DNA of 64,000 bases from Solobacterium sp. (GTDB lineage Bacteria > Bacillota_I > Bacilli_A > Erysipelotrichales > Erysipelotrichaceae): positions 33,272 through 97,271 of the forward strand of contig JAFYGX010000145.1 in assembly GCA_017543025.1 (NCBI GenBank), read 5' to 3'. Both the position numbers and the translations under genes were made by a program. The notes under the pieces were generated by a model. It did no database searches, was not told the DNA's origin, and saw only the letters and a program-made list of their open reading frames with translations. Of this stretch, positions 45,283 through 53,101 are shown piece after piece (positions within the stretch are counted from its first letter, which is position 1; each line of letters opens with the position of its first letter).

Positions 45283-46359
45283 ATGCTGGATATCAAAATC
45301 ACAAAAGCTGAAACACTGAAAGAAAAGCCGACGGATGAATCAAAGCTCGGCTTTGGAAAGATCTTTACGGATCATATGTTCCTGATGGATTACGACAAGG
45401 GGATCGGCTGGCATGATCCGCGGATCGAGCCGTATCATCCGTTCAGTATCGCACCGGGATGTGTGATTCTGCATTATGCACAGGAAGTTTTCGAAGGTAT
45501 GAAAGCTTACCGGACAGCGGATAATACCATTCAGCTGTTCCGCCCTGACTGCAACGCATCGCGCTTCCAGGACAGCTGCGAACGTCTCTGCATTCCGACG
45601 ATTCCGGAAGAGGATTTCATTCAGGCAGTAAAGACGCTTGTCGAAGTGGAAAAGGACTGGGTGCCGCATACAGACGGTGCAACCCTCTACATCCGCCCGT
45701 TTGCCTTTGCGACCATGGAGCAGCTTGGCGTACATGCAAGCTCCAGCTATACCTTCTGCATCATTCTCTCGCCGTCCGGCGCATATTATGCGACTGGTCT
45801 GGCACCGGTGCGCATCTATGTAGAAGATGAGTACATCCGTGCTGCGCCGGGTCTTACCGGATTTGCGAAGTGCGGAGGAAACTACGCGGCTTCCATCAAG
45901 TCCGGCGAACTGGCGGAAGAACTCGGCTATTCGCAGGTGCTCTGGCTGGATGGCGTCGAGCATAAGTATGTTGAGGAAGTCGGATCCATGAATATCTTCT
46001 TCAAGATTGCCGGAAAGATTTATACCGCAGCCTGCACCGGAACCGTGCTGCCCGGGGTTACCCGCCGCAGTATTATCGAGCTGTGCAGAGACTGGGGCTA
46101 TGAAGTGATTGAAGGCAAGCTTGCGATTGAAGATGTCATGAAAGCCGGACATGACGGAACACTGGAAGAAGTGTTCGGGGCCGGAACTGCCGCAGTTGTC
46201 AGCCCGGTCAAAGAGCTGAAGTATGAGAAGGATACCGTTATGATCGGAAACGGTGATATCGGCCCTCTGACGCAGAAGCTCTACGATACCATGACCGGTA
46301 TCCAGTGGGGAAAGATCAAGGATACCAAACACTGGATCGTTCCTGTGTGCAAGGCCTGA
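45283..46359 (+). CDS. ilvE: Branched-chain amino acid aminotransferase
   Basis: The 358-residue fold-type IV PLP enzyme is of the eukaryote-like BCAT length. It has GFGKIFTDHMF, the ALHYAQEVFEGMKAYR-type active-site start (LHYAQEVFEGMKA), RFQDSCERL and the PLP lysine region GGNYAASIKSG. It performs the final transamination with glutamate. It is the last gene of the ilv cluster and is followed by a terminator. Confidence 0.96.
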   Translation: MLDIKITKAETLKEKPTDESKLGFGKIFTDHMFLMDYDKGIGWHDPRIEPYHPFSIAPGCVILHYAQEVFEGMKAYRTADNTIQLFRPDCNASRFQDSCERLCIPTIPEEDFIQAVKTLVEVEKDWVPHTDGATLYIRPFAFATMEQLGVHASSSYTFCIILSPSGAYYATGLAPVRIYVEDEYIRAAPGLTGFAKCGGNYAASIKSGELAEELGYSQVLWLDGVEHKYVEEVGSMNIFFKIAGKIYTAACTGTVLPGVTRRSIIELCRDWGYEVIEGKLAIEDVMKAGHDGTLEEVFGAGTAAVVSPVKELKYEKDTVMIGNGDIGPLTQKLYDTMTGIQWGKIKDTKHWIVPVCKA

Positions 46360-46376
46360 TTCCATCAGATATCAGT

Positions 46377-46405
46377 AAGGAAGGAAAACACATTCCTTCC
46401 TTTTC
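46377..46405 (+). terminator. Rho-independent terminator of the ilv operon
   Basis: GGAAGGAA (46379-46386) pairs with TTCCTTCC (46393-46400), followed by TTTTCTCTTC. Confidence 0.8.
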
Positions 46406-46529
46406 TCTTCTGACGGAAATGACCCTCAGAACCGGCTGATCAGAAGCTCTAAAAAGGAATCAACTTCTGCGCATGGAATCCGGAAAACAGAAACGTAAAT
46501 AAATATGAAAAGAAAAGAGGAGAACAGAA

Positions 46530-46787
46530 ATGGCAGAACTTAATATGAGTGAACTTTCCAAAGTGAACGGAGGAGCAGCACAGAACCCGAATACGATTCC
46601 TGTTGAAGCGGTCAACACATTCATCCGTACCTGCAAGAATTCATGGGGACTTGATCTTGAAGGTGCGCTGGCAAATCTTGAGGCAAACTGGGCGTCCTAT
46701 TCCGCAAGCTGGGCAAAGGGCGGCGTTACACCGGATCTTGCGGCATGCAAGACATTTGTCAGAGCACACTGGGATAAGGTGTTCTGA
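46530..46787 (+). CDS. Candidate secreted peptide with a double-glycine leader
   Basis: The 85-residue product starts MAELNMSELSKVNGG followed by Ala-Ala. Relative to cleavage after Gly15, it has Leu at -12, Glu-Leu at -8/-7, Val at -4 and Gly-Gly at -2/-1, the canonical class II bacteriocin-type leader. The 70-residue remainder has two cysteines (35 and 73), four tryptophans (39, 54, 61, 81) and amphipathic segments, and is nearly neutral. GAGGAG precedes the start and terminators flank the gene, so it is a stand-alone transcript. No peptidase-ABC transporter, immunity or modification gene is near. It may be a bacteriocin, a signalling peptide or a modified peptide precursor; the family is not recognised. 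Confidence 0.75.
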   Translation: MAELNMSELSKVNGGAAQNPNTIPVEAVNTFIRTCKNSWGLDLEGALANLEANWASYSASWAKGGVTPDLAACKTFVRAHWDKVF

Positions 46788-46818
46788 GAATTCCGCAGTC
46801 TGCAGCGATGCAATGAAG

Positions 46819-46849
46819 AGCCAATCGGATAAACCGACTGGCTTTTTTT
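46819..46849 (+). terminator. Terminator of the double-glycine peptide gene
   Basis: AGCCAATCGG (46819-46828) pairs with CCGACTGGCT (46834-46843, one mismatch), followed by T7. Confidence 0.85.
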
Positions 46850-46933
46850 GCGCTTTTCAGGAATTCTTCCGGTTCTGTTCAGAAATTCTTCACACAGGGA
46901 AGGTAAATTGAAAACCGTTGAAATGAGGGACTT

Positions 46934-47608
46934 ATGGAACATTACCGACATGAATGGAAACATGAAATCACCTGGTCTGATCTGCTTGCGATACGGCAGA
47001 GACTGTGTGCAGTCATGACGCCGGATCCGCATGTGAAGGAAGGGAAATATCAGATCCGGAGTCTGTATTTTGACAATATCTATGACAAGGCGCTGCGAGA
47101 GAAAATTGACGGAGTGAACCGGAGAGAAAAGTTCCGGATCCGATATTACAACTTTGATCCATCCGTCATCCATCTGGAAAAGAAAAGCAGGGTTTCCGGT
47201 CTTGGCACAAAATACAGCGCTCATCTCAATGCAGAGCAGGCACAGAAGATCGTTGATCATGACATTGAATGGATGAAGGATTCCGATCAGCCTCTGATTC
47301 ATGAGCTGTACCTGAAAATGCAGTATCAGGGGCTGCGTCCGCAGGTGATCGTGGACTACACCCGGGAGCCCTATATCTACGGGCCGGGGAATGTACGGGT
47401 CACATTTGATTATGATATCCGGACCGGACTGCGTTCCGCAGACTTTCTGAATCCGGATTGTGTGACGGTACCGGCTCCGGATTCCGGCATTCTGCTGGAA
47501 GTGAAATGGGATGCATATCTGCCGGGGATTATCCGTGACTGCGTACAGCAGCCGGGAAGAAGAGTGACCGCATTTTCCAAATATGCGCAATGCCGTATGT
47601 ATGACTGA
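46934..47608 (+). CDS. VTC-domain protein, probable polyphosphate polymerase
   Basis: The 224-residue protein matches the VTC catalytic tunnel domain: WKHEITWSD at the start, the IRSLYFDN strand, basic residues in REKFRIRYY, the EKKSRV lysine motif that attacks the nucleotide in VTC4, and a late ILLEVKWD acidic strand. VTC4 makes polyphosphate from ATP; bacterial relatives are largely uncharacterised. It lacks SPX and membrane domains, but the next gene encodes a membrane protein of the DUF4956 family that commonly pairs with it. No standard polyphosphate kinase gene is in the window. Confidence 0.85.
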   Translation: MEHYRHEWKHEITWSDLLAIRQRLCAVMTPDPHVKEGKYQIRSLYFDNIYDKALREKIDGVNRREKFRIRYYNFDPSVIHLEKKSRVSGLGTKYSAHLNAEQAQKIVDHDIEWMKDSDQPLIHELYLKMQYQGLRPQVIVDYTREPYIYGPGNVRVTFDYDIRTGLRSADFLNPDCVTVPAPDSGILLEVKWDAYLPGIIRDCVQQPGRRVTAFSKYAQCRMYD

Positions 47609-47631
47609 TTACAGATAAGGAGATATAAATT

Positions 47632-48303
47632 ATGTCATTCACAGATGTATTCAAATCGGGTTTTCTGGAAAACGTTATGAGTGTTTCAATCTTCGATATG
47701 TTTCTTGCGCTGGGACTGTCGTTTCTGCTTGGACTCTTCATTTACTTCGTGTATAAAAAGACCTATGCAGGCGTGATGTTTTCGACAAGCTTCGGCGTTA
47801 CGCTGATCGCACTGACAATGATTTCTACACTTGTGATTCTTGCGGTTACCAGCAATGTTGTATTATCGCTGGGCATGGTCGGTGCGCTTTCGATTGTCCG
47901 GTTTCGCACCGCAATCAAGGAACCACTGGATATCGCCTTTCTGTTCTGGGCGATCGGCGCCGGCATTGTGCTTGCGGCGGGAATGATCCCGCTGGCAGTG
48001 ATCGGCAGCGTCATCATCGGAATTGTACTGATTCTGTTTGTCAATAAAGGAACGGATCATACGCCGTATATCGTCGTGCTGCAGTGCGGCAGTCAGGAAG
48101 CGGAAAAAAATGCGGTTTCGCTGCTGAAAAAAGCAGTGGAAAAAATGGCTGTCAAATCCAAAACAGTACGCAGAGATTTCATTGAGCTGACCTGTGAAAT
48201 CAGAGTCAGAAATGATGATACGTCGTTCATCAATGCGCTTTCTGAAACAGAAGGTGTAAACAGCGCGGTATTGGTAAGCTATAACGGTGATTACATGGGG
48301 TGA
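47632..48303 (+). CDS. DUF4956 membrane protein
   Basis: The 223-residue protein has about four transmembrane segments in the first 145 residues, with the characteristic SIVRFRTAIKEPLDIAFLFWAIGAG segment (quoted in pieces: SIVRFRTAIK, LDIAFLFW). A cytoplasmic C-terminal domain of about 75 residues has an alpha/beta pattern. DUF4956 proteins are nearly always next to VTC-domain proteins, as here (23-base gap), and may form the membrane or export partner of a polyphosphate polymerase. It overlaps the following gene by four bases. Confidence 0.85.
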   Translation: MSFTDVFKSGFLENVMSVSIFDMFLALGLSFLLGLFIYFVYKKTYAGVMFSTSFGVTLIALTMISTLVILAVTSNVVLSLGMVGALSIVRFRTAIKEPLDIAFLFWAIGAGIVLAAGMIPLAVIGSVIIGIVLILFVNKGTDHTPYIVVLQCGSQEAEKNAVSLLKKAVEKMAVKSKTVRRDFIELTCEIRVRNDDTSFINALSETEGVNSAVLVSYNGDYMG

Positions 48304-50450
48304 GGACGGATATGTCAGCGCATAAGCATATTGATCAGATCTGCGTTGCCGGTATCCTGCTTGCCCTGGTGATCACGGTTCTGTTTATGAACGGTGAAAA
48401 GCTCGGCATTGTGAAAACAGTCAATGGCGATGCGGAAGGCTATGAGGCAACGGAATACTTTACCTCAAATGACCTGAACGCATCAGCGATTGATTTTTCA
48501 GACTCCGTGAAGATAACGCTGGAAGAAAACTCTGCATCTGTATCCGGCTCCGGTGCATATGTCTGGGATGATGAAGTCCGGATCGTACGCAGCGGGTATT
48601 ATTCCATCAGCGGAACTTCAGACCGGTATCGGATTGTGGTGGATGCAGAGGAGTATTCCAAAGTCTGGCTGGAATTCAATGGCGTCAGTCTTACCTGCGC
48701 AGATGATGCATGCCTGCAGATTGAACGTGCAGACAAAGTTTTTCTCATTCTGGCTGAAGGAAGCGAGAATACGCTGACCAGCGGCGAAGTGTATAACGAA
48801 GAAGCAGTGGAAGAAGGACATAACGGGACGATTTATGCAAGAGATGATCTGACGATTGCGGGCAGCGGAATTCTGAATGTCAGCGCATCCTTTAAGCACG
48901 GAATCAAGGCAAATGATGATCTGGCAATCACCGGCGGCGTGATACGGATCACTGCTCAGGGAGATGGAATTCATGCCAACAGCAGTATTCGTATCCGGAA
49001 AGCGGAACTGACAGTCAATGCAGAGGATGACGGACTGCAGACAGATGAAGCGGACAGCTTCATATATGTTGAGTCAGGTACTGCTGTCATTACCAGTGCA
49101 GATGATGCGATCAAATCTGCCGGAGCGATTACGGTGGATGGAGGAAGTTTCCGGATCAGCGCCGGAGATGACGGTATTCACTCAGATACTGAAGTCTGCA
49201 TCAGCGATGGTGTGATTGCGGTGGAGAACTGCTATGAAGGAATCGAAGCTGAGCGAATCGAAATCGCCGGCGGAGATATTACAATCTTCCCGCAGGATGA
49301 TGGGATTAATGCGAACGGAAGCAGTTTCGGTATGATGGGCATGAACCATGAAGGACCCATGATGAATGATCAGAATGCACAGGAAACGGAACAGGATGGC
49401 AGCCAGAACACACAGGAACAGCTTACGGCACCGTCTTCAGAGCCGATTCCGGAAGAACCGGAGCAGGAGACGGAAGAGGAATGCTATATCCGGATCAGCG
49501 GCGGAACTGTTACCATCATCAATGAAACCGCGCAGGATGCGGATGGCCTGGATTCAAACGGAAGCGTCATTATTGAGGGCGGAAAGATTCATATCTCGCT
49601 TTCAGGAAACGGCTCCAACAATGCAATAGACTATGGCAGCGAAAGCGGCGGCACTGCAGTGATTAACGGCGGTATTGTACTGGCAGCCGGAAGCAGCAGT
49701 ATGGCAGAAGCTCCGGATTCCTCCGGTACGCAGGTATCCTTCATGTACAATCTCGCATCACTGGCGGATGCCGGCACATTGATTGCCCTGCGGGATTCTT
49801 CCGGTAATGTACTGCTTTCCGAAACACTGGAGTGCAGCTTATCATCTGTGATCATCAGTACCCCTGAGCTTGTATTGGGAAACACCTATACACTGTCGGT
49901 CGGGGAAACGGAAGAAACCATAACAGCAGAAGAAATGAGCACTGTTTGTGGGAATACGCAGAGTATGACGGGATGGATGAATCCAGGCGGCATGCATTCA
50001 AATGACGGACAGATGCCGGATTTCTCACAGATGCGGGACGGTGAGTTTCCGCAGATGGGCGAAAAGCCGGATGATGGCGAACGTCCGAAGATGAGTGAAC
50101 GGCCGGAAGGAATGAACCGGGGTGAACGCCCGGAGAGGACGCAGAATACGGACATCCCATCAGAACAGCTGCCGGAAAGTGAAACAGCAGCTGACGCATC
50201 GGCTGGGTCTGACGGACAGATGCGTGCGCCGGACGGGATGAAGCAGGAAGAACAGATTCAGACAGAACGGATGGATGAAACAGAAGAACAGGAACGTCCT
50301 GAAGCAGAAGCGGACAATGAAGCAGTCACAGAAGAAGCGGCTTCCGGTTCAGATGAGGGAAATCTGATACTGGCTGGCCTCTCTGCCGCAGTATTGCTGG
50401 GGGGGATTCTGTTTGCAGGAGCAGTAAAAGGAAAATCGGTTTTTTCCTGA
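48300..50450 (+). CDS. Cthe_2159-like beta-helix surface protein with Met/Pro/Glu-rich region
   Basis: The 716-residue protein has an N-terminal membrane anchor or signal (about residues 8-26), then an extended repeat region up to about residue 530 with recurring DDGIHAN/DDGLQTD/DDAIKSA/DDGINANG units. These form a right-handed beta-helix of the Cthe_2159 carbohydrate-binding family and probably bind calcium. An acidic Glu/Gln/Pro insert interrupts it near 355-400. From about 550 to 670 it is rich in Met, Pro, Glu and Arg (repeated QMPDFSQM, GERP, SERPE). A C-terminal transmembrane helix (about 690-712) follows. The ATGA overlap with DUF4956 ties it to the polyphosphate genes; it may be an external polyanion- or polysaccharide-binding partner. 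Confidence 0.82.
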   Translation: MRTDMSAHKHIDQICVAGILLALVITVLFMNGEKLGIVKTVNGDAEGYEATEYFTSNDLNASAIDFSDSVKITLEENSASVSGSGAYVWDDEVRIVRSGYYSISGTSDRYRIVVDAEEYSKVWLEFNGVSLTCADDACLQIERADKVFLILAEGSENTLTSGEVYNEEAVEEGHNGTIYARDDLTIAGSGILNVSASFKHGIKANDDLAITGGVIRITAQGDGIHANSSIRIRKAELTVNAEDDGLQTDEADSFIYVESGTAVITSADDAIKSAGAITVDGGSFRISAGDDGIHSDTEVCISDGVIAVENCYEGIEAERIEIAGGDITIFPQDDGINANGSSFGMMGMNHEGPMMNDQNAQETEQDGSQNTQEQLTAPSSEPIPEEPEQETEEECYIRISGGTVTIINETAQDADGLDSNGSVIIEGGKIHISLSGNGSNNAIDYGSESGGTAVINGGIVLAAGSSSMAEAPDSSGTQVSFMYNLASLADAGTLIALRDSSGNVLLSETLECSLSSVIISTPELVLGNTYTLSVGETEETITAEEMSTVCGNTQSMTGWMNPGGMHSNDGQMPDFSQMRDGEFPQMGEKPDDGERPKMSERPEGMNRGERPERTQNTDIPSEQLPESETAADASAGSDGQMRAPDGMKQEEQIQTERMDETEEQERPEAEADNEAVTEEAASGSDEGNLILAGLSAAVLLGGILFAGAVKGKSVFS

Positions 50451-50512
50451 CATGCAGTAAGAACGGATCATCCGTAACAGATACATATGACAGACTGCAG
50501 AGCCTGTACGAA

Positions 50513-50546
50513 ATGCCCGGGACAATTCCTGTCTTCGGGCGTTTTT
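50513..50546 (+). terminator. Terminator of the VTC operon
   Basis: GCCCG (50515-50519) pairs with CGGGC (50536-50540), then GTTTTT. Confidence 0.6.
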
Positions 50547-50563
50547 CCTGCGGGAAGGGGTGA

Positions 50564-51592
50564 TCAGGGAAACAGCCGGCGGATAAAATGATGGCTCCAT
50601 ACGCTGAGAATCAGCAAAACGAAGAACTGCATCAGAATGTTGAGCGGCCCGCTGCTCAGCCCGAGAATCGCAAAGACAGAGCAGACCGGGTACTGCCAGA
50701 GGTAGATTTCATAGCTGTATGTGCTGCAGAAACCGGTAAATCCGCGGTCCAGCAGAGGAGTGAGCGGATTTTTCGCATCTGCGCAGAGTTCAACCGCAAT
50801 CAGAGAAGCGATTGCATATGCCGGCATGCCGAAGCGGTAGATTGCCTGATTCTGACCGGATACGGTGAACCAGATCACGGCAGTAAGGATGAAATAAAAC
50901 AGAAAATATGGAAGGGAAACGATGTTTCTGACATGATGGTTCCGTTTCTGTATGGCAGTTTTCCAGCCGGCATATGCCCCTGCCAGCAGTGCGTGAATGC
51001 GGCAGAACGTTCCGTAATAGAGTACCGTCTGTGGAATGGAAGGGACAAACGACAGCGCCGGCATAAGGAAGAGGGAAAGCAGTGCCATGATCCGGAGGGT
51101 GTCTGCGCGATGGAGTTTCCGTGCGAGCCGGAAGAGCCATGGCCAGATCAGCTCAAACTGAATCAGTATGGCGATATACCAGAGATGGGTAAACGGGGAG
51201 TTTGAGGAAAGATTTGCAAAGTAATCTGCCCGCTGCTGAATCTGCCAGTAATTGTTGTATCCAAGCAGGATGCTGAGGACTTCCGGCTGCGTATTTGCCA
51301 GACGGAAATGATCTGTTACCGCAACGGCTTCCACAGTGATGAAAATCATCAGAATCAGAGCCGGATAAATGCGTTTCATTCGTTTCAGATAATACGGAAT
51401 CACAGCGGTTCTGCCGGATTGAACAGAAGAATAGGCGGTAAGAAAACCGCTGATCACAAAAAACAGGATAACGCCGAAAAAACCTCCGGGAACCGTACGG
51501 GGAAACATATGAAACAGCAGTACACCGGTCAGTGCGAGTGTACGAAGCCCGTTGAGGCCATGGATTCTCTGTCTGGAATCCGACCGCGTCAT
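50564..51592 (-). CDS. Acyltransferase-3 family membrane O-acyltransferase
   Basis: The 342-residue integral membrane protein has about ten transmembrane segments and the acyltransferase-3 start: RIHGLNGLRTLALTGVLLFHM with the catalytic-type histidine, then FFGVILFFVISGFLTAY. Members move acetyl groups across the membrane onto peptidoglycan or polysaccharides. It overlaps by four bases with the SGNH gene upstream on the same strand, so the two are the membrane and extracellular halves of an OatA-like peptidoglycan O-acetyltransferase, here encoded separately. Confidence 0.9.
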   Translation of the reverse strand: MTRSDSRQRIHGLNGLRTLALTGVLLFHMFPRTVPGGFFGVILFFVISGFLTAYSSVQSGRTAVIPYYLKRMKRIYPALILMIFITVEAVAVTDHFRLANTQPEVLSILLGYNNYWQIQQRADYFANLSSNSPFTHLWYIAILIQFELIWPWLFRLARKLHRADTLRIMALLSLFLMPALSFVPSIPQTVLYYGTFCRIHALLAGAYAGWKTAIQKRNHHVRNIVSLPYFLFYFILTAVIWFTVSGQNQAIYRFGMPAYAIASLIAVELCADAKNPLTPLLDRGFTGFCSTYSYEIYLWQYPVCSVFAILGLSSGPLNILMQFFVLLILSVWSHHFIRRLFP

Positions 51593-52422
51593 GATTCGCC
51601 TTCCCGTGTGACCTTCGAAGTCAGCACACAGTCATTGATCACTGAACGGATCAGTTCGGCGTAGGCTTTCGCACCTTCTTCTGTCGGATGGAGTCCGTCC
51701 GCAAGTATATAGGAAGGATGGCGGATCGCTTCGGAATTCCAGTCAATCATAAAGGCGTTGTCATAGAGGCTGGTCACATGTTCCATCTTCTGATTCGAAT
51801 CATTTGATACGCCATAGGTGCTGAGCCAGAAGGAAGGCCTTGAGCCGCAGTGTTCGATCAGTTCTTCGATATCGCTCTCTTCGATATAGGAGTTTGTGCC
51901 GAGAGAGAACAGCACCACATCCCCCAGGGTTCCGTTCTGTTCCATCTGAATCAGCACATTTTTGCCATCGTAGATCGTCCGGCCGAATACAGCGTCAAAG
52001 ACGCCTTCCGGAAATGTCTCATACAGCTGAGAAACTGCCCCCAGCATCACGGAATCGCCGATTCCGGTGATGTGAAGTTCACTGGCGTCACTGTATTTTC
52101 CGAGCAGAGGATTCGCTTCCAGTTCCTCACTGACGCGTCGCTGATAGTCTGCTTCTTTTTCTTCTGCTGCCCGTTTTTCTGCCAGTTCTTTTTCTTTCTG
52201 TTTCCGCAGCCTCTCTGCCTCTTCCTGCTGTCTGCGAAGCGTTTCCTCGATTTCAGCCGCTTCCTTCTTCGCGAGCGGAGGCACCCGAAAAAAACTGATT
52301 ACGCCCAACACAAAAACCCCGGTCATGAAGACCGAGAAAAGCGTGATCAGAAGATTGTCCGCAGCTGCCTGAAAACTGCGCTTCTTCCTGCGGGAGTTCT
52401 TTACAGACCTCTGTTTTCCCAT
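51589..52422 (-). CDS. Membrane-anchored SGNH-type acetyltransferase/esterase, OatA C-terminal half
   Basis: The 277-residue protein has a basic N-terminus, one transmembrane helix (about 26-48), a long Glu/Lys/Arg coiled coil (about 53-105), and an SGNH domain: GIGDSVMLG (Ser nucleophile), FSLGTNSY (Asn) and ADGLHPTEEG (Asp-His pair). In OatA this domain transfers acetyl groups onto N-acetylmuramic acid, giving lysozyme resistance. Here it is a separate protein whose gene comes before the acyltransferase-3 gene (ATGA overlap); the coiled coil may serve as a spacer or pairing element. Confidence 0.88.
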   Translation of the reverse strand: MGKQRSVKNSRRKKRSFQAAADNLLITLFSVFMTGVFVLGVISFFRVPPLAKKEAAEIEETLRRQQEEAERLRKQKEKELAEKRAAEEKEADYQRRVSEELEANPLLGKYSDASELHITGIGDSVMLGAVSQLYETFPEGVFDAVFGRTIYDGKNVLIQMEQNGTLGDVVLFSLGTNSYIEESDIEELIEHCGSRPSFWLSTYGVSNDSNQKMEHVTSLYDNAFMIDWNSEAIRHPSYILADGLHPTEEGAKAYAELIRSVINDCVLTSKVTREGES

Positions 52423-52518
52423 GCATTCTCCTTAAAAAGAAATCCTGGTTCATGACGCTGCGAGATGAATCAGGATCATAATATGCTGAACGATCGGCAA
52501 CCGTCTGCAGACCGCAGC

Positions 52519-53025
52519 TTAAGGGTTCGGGTCGTCTTCAGAATTGCCTGTGCAAATGCCGTCTTCCGGCAGATCAGGACCTTCGAGCAGTTCGGGTTCG
52601 CTGTCCTGTTCTCTGTATTCTGCTTCAATCACATCGGCCTGTTCCGCTTTCTGTTTCCATTCTTCATAATTGATCAGGTCATACTGAAACAGACTGATGC
52701 AGAAAGCGATCACGCCCGCATCATCGACCAGACCTAAAAACGGAATGAAATCCGGAATCATATCAACTGGCGAAACAAAGTAAATGACCGCCGCAAGGAT
52801 ACCGAGTATGGTACCGAGGGGAACGGCGCTGTATTCTTTGCGCGTATAGCTTTTCAGCATTTCCAGCATGCCGGGGACGGACGAGAGAACCGAACGGTTT
52901 CTTGCCTTCTTCAGTTTTTCATCCGCTCTGGAAAGCAGCCGTCTGGATTCATCCGGATCGCTGAGAATCTCTTTTGCCCGGTTTGTACGCTTGTTCAGCT
53001 GTTTTTCTGCAAGTTTGTTTTTCAT
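52519..53025 (-). CDS. DUF1232 (YkvA-like) membrane protein
   Basis: The 168-residue protein has a basic, coiled-coil-prone N-terminus (about 1-55), then the DUF1232 hallmark YFVSPVDMIPDFIPFLGLVDDAGV around residues 80-105 (read in two parts), partly membrane-embedded, and an acidic C-terminal tail (about 125-168). Function is unknown. It lies 96 bases upstream of the SGNH gene on the same strand and may share its transcript. Confidence 0.85.
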   Translation of the reverse strand: MKNKLAEKQLNKRTNRAKEILSDPDESRRLLSRADEKLKKARNRSVLSSVPGMLEMLKSYTRKEYSAVPLGTILGILAAVIYFVSPVDMIPDFIPFLGLVDDAGVIAFCISLFQYDLINYEEWKQKAEQADVIEAEYREQDSEPELLEGPDLPEDGICTGNSEDDPNP

Positions 53026-53101
53026 CGTTCTGTTAGCTCCTGTGCACCGGTCACTCCGCCTGCGGGCTGACCAATGTTATATACGAAATGTATTCGGAAA
53101 A

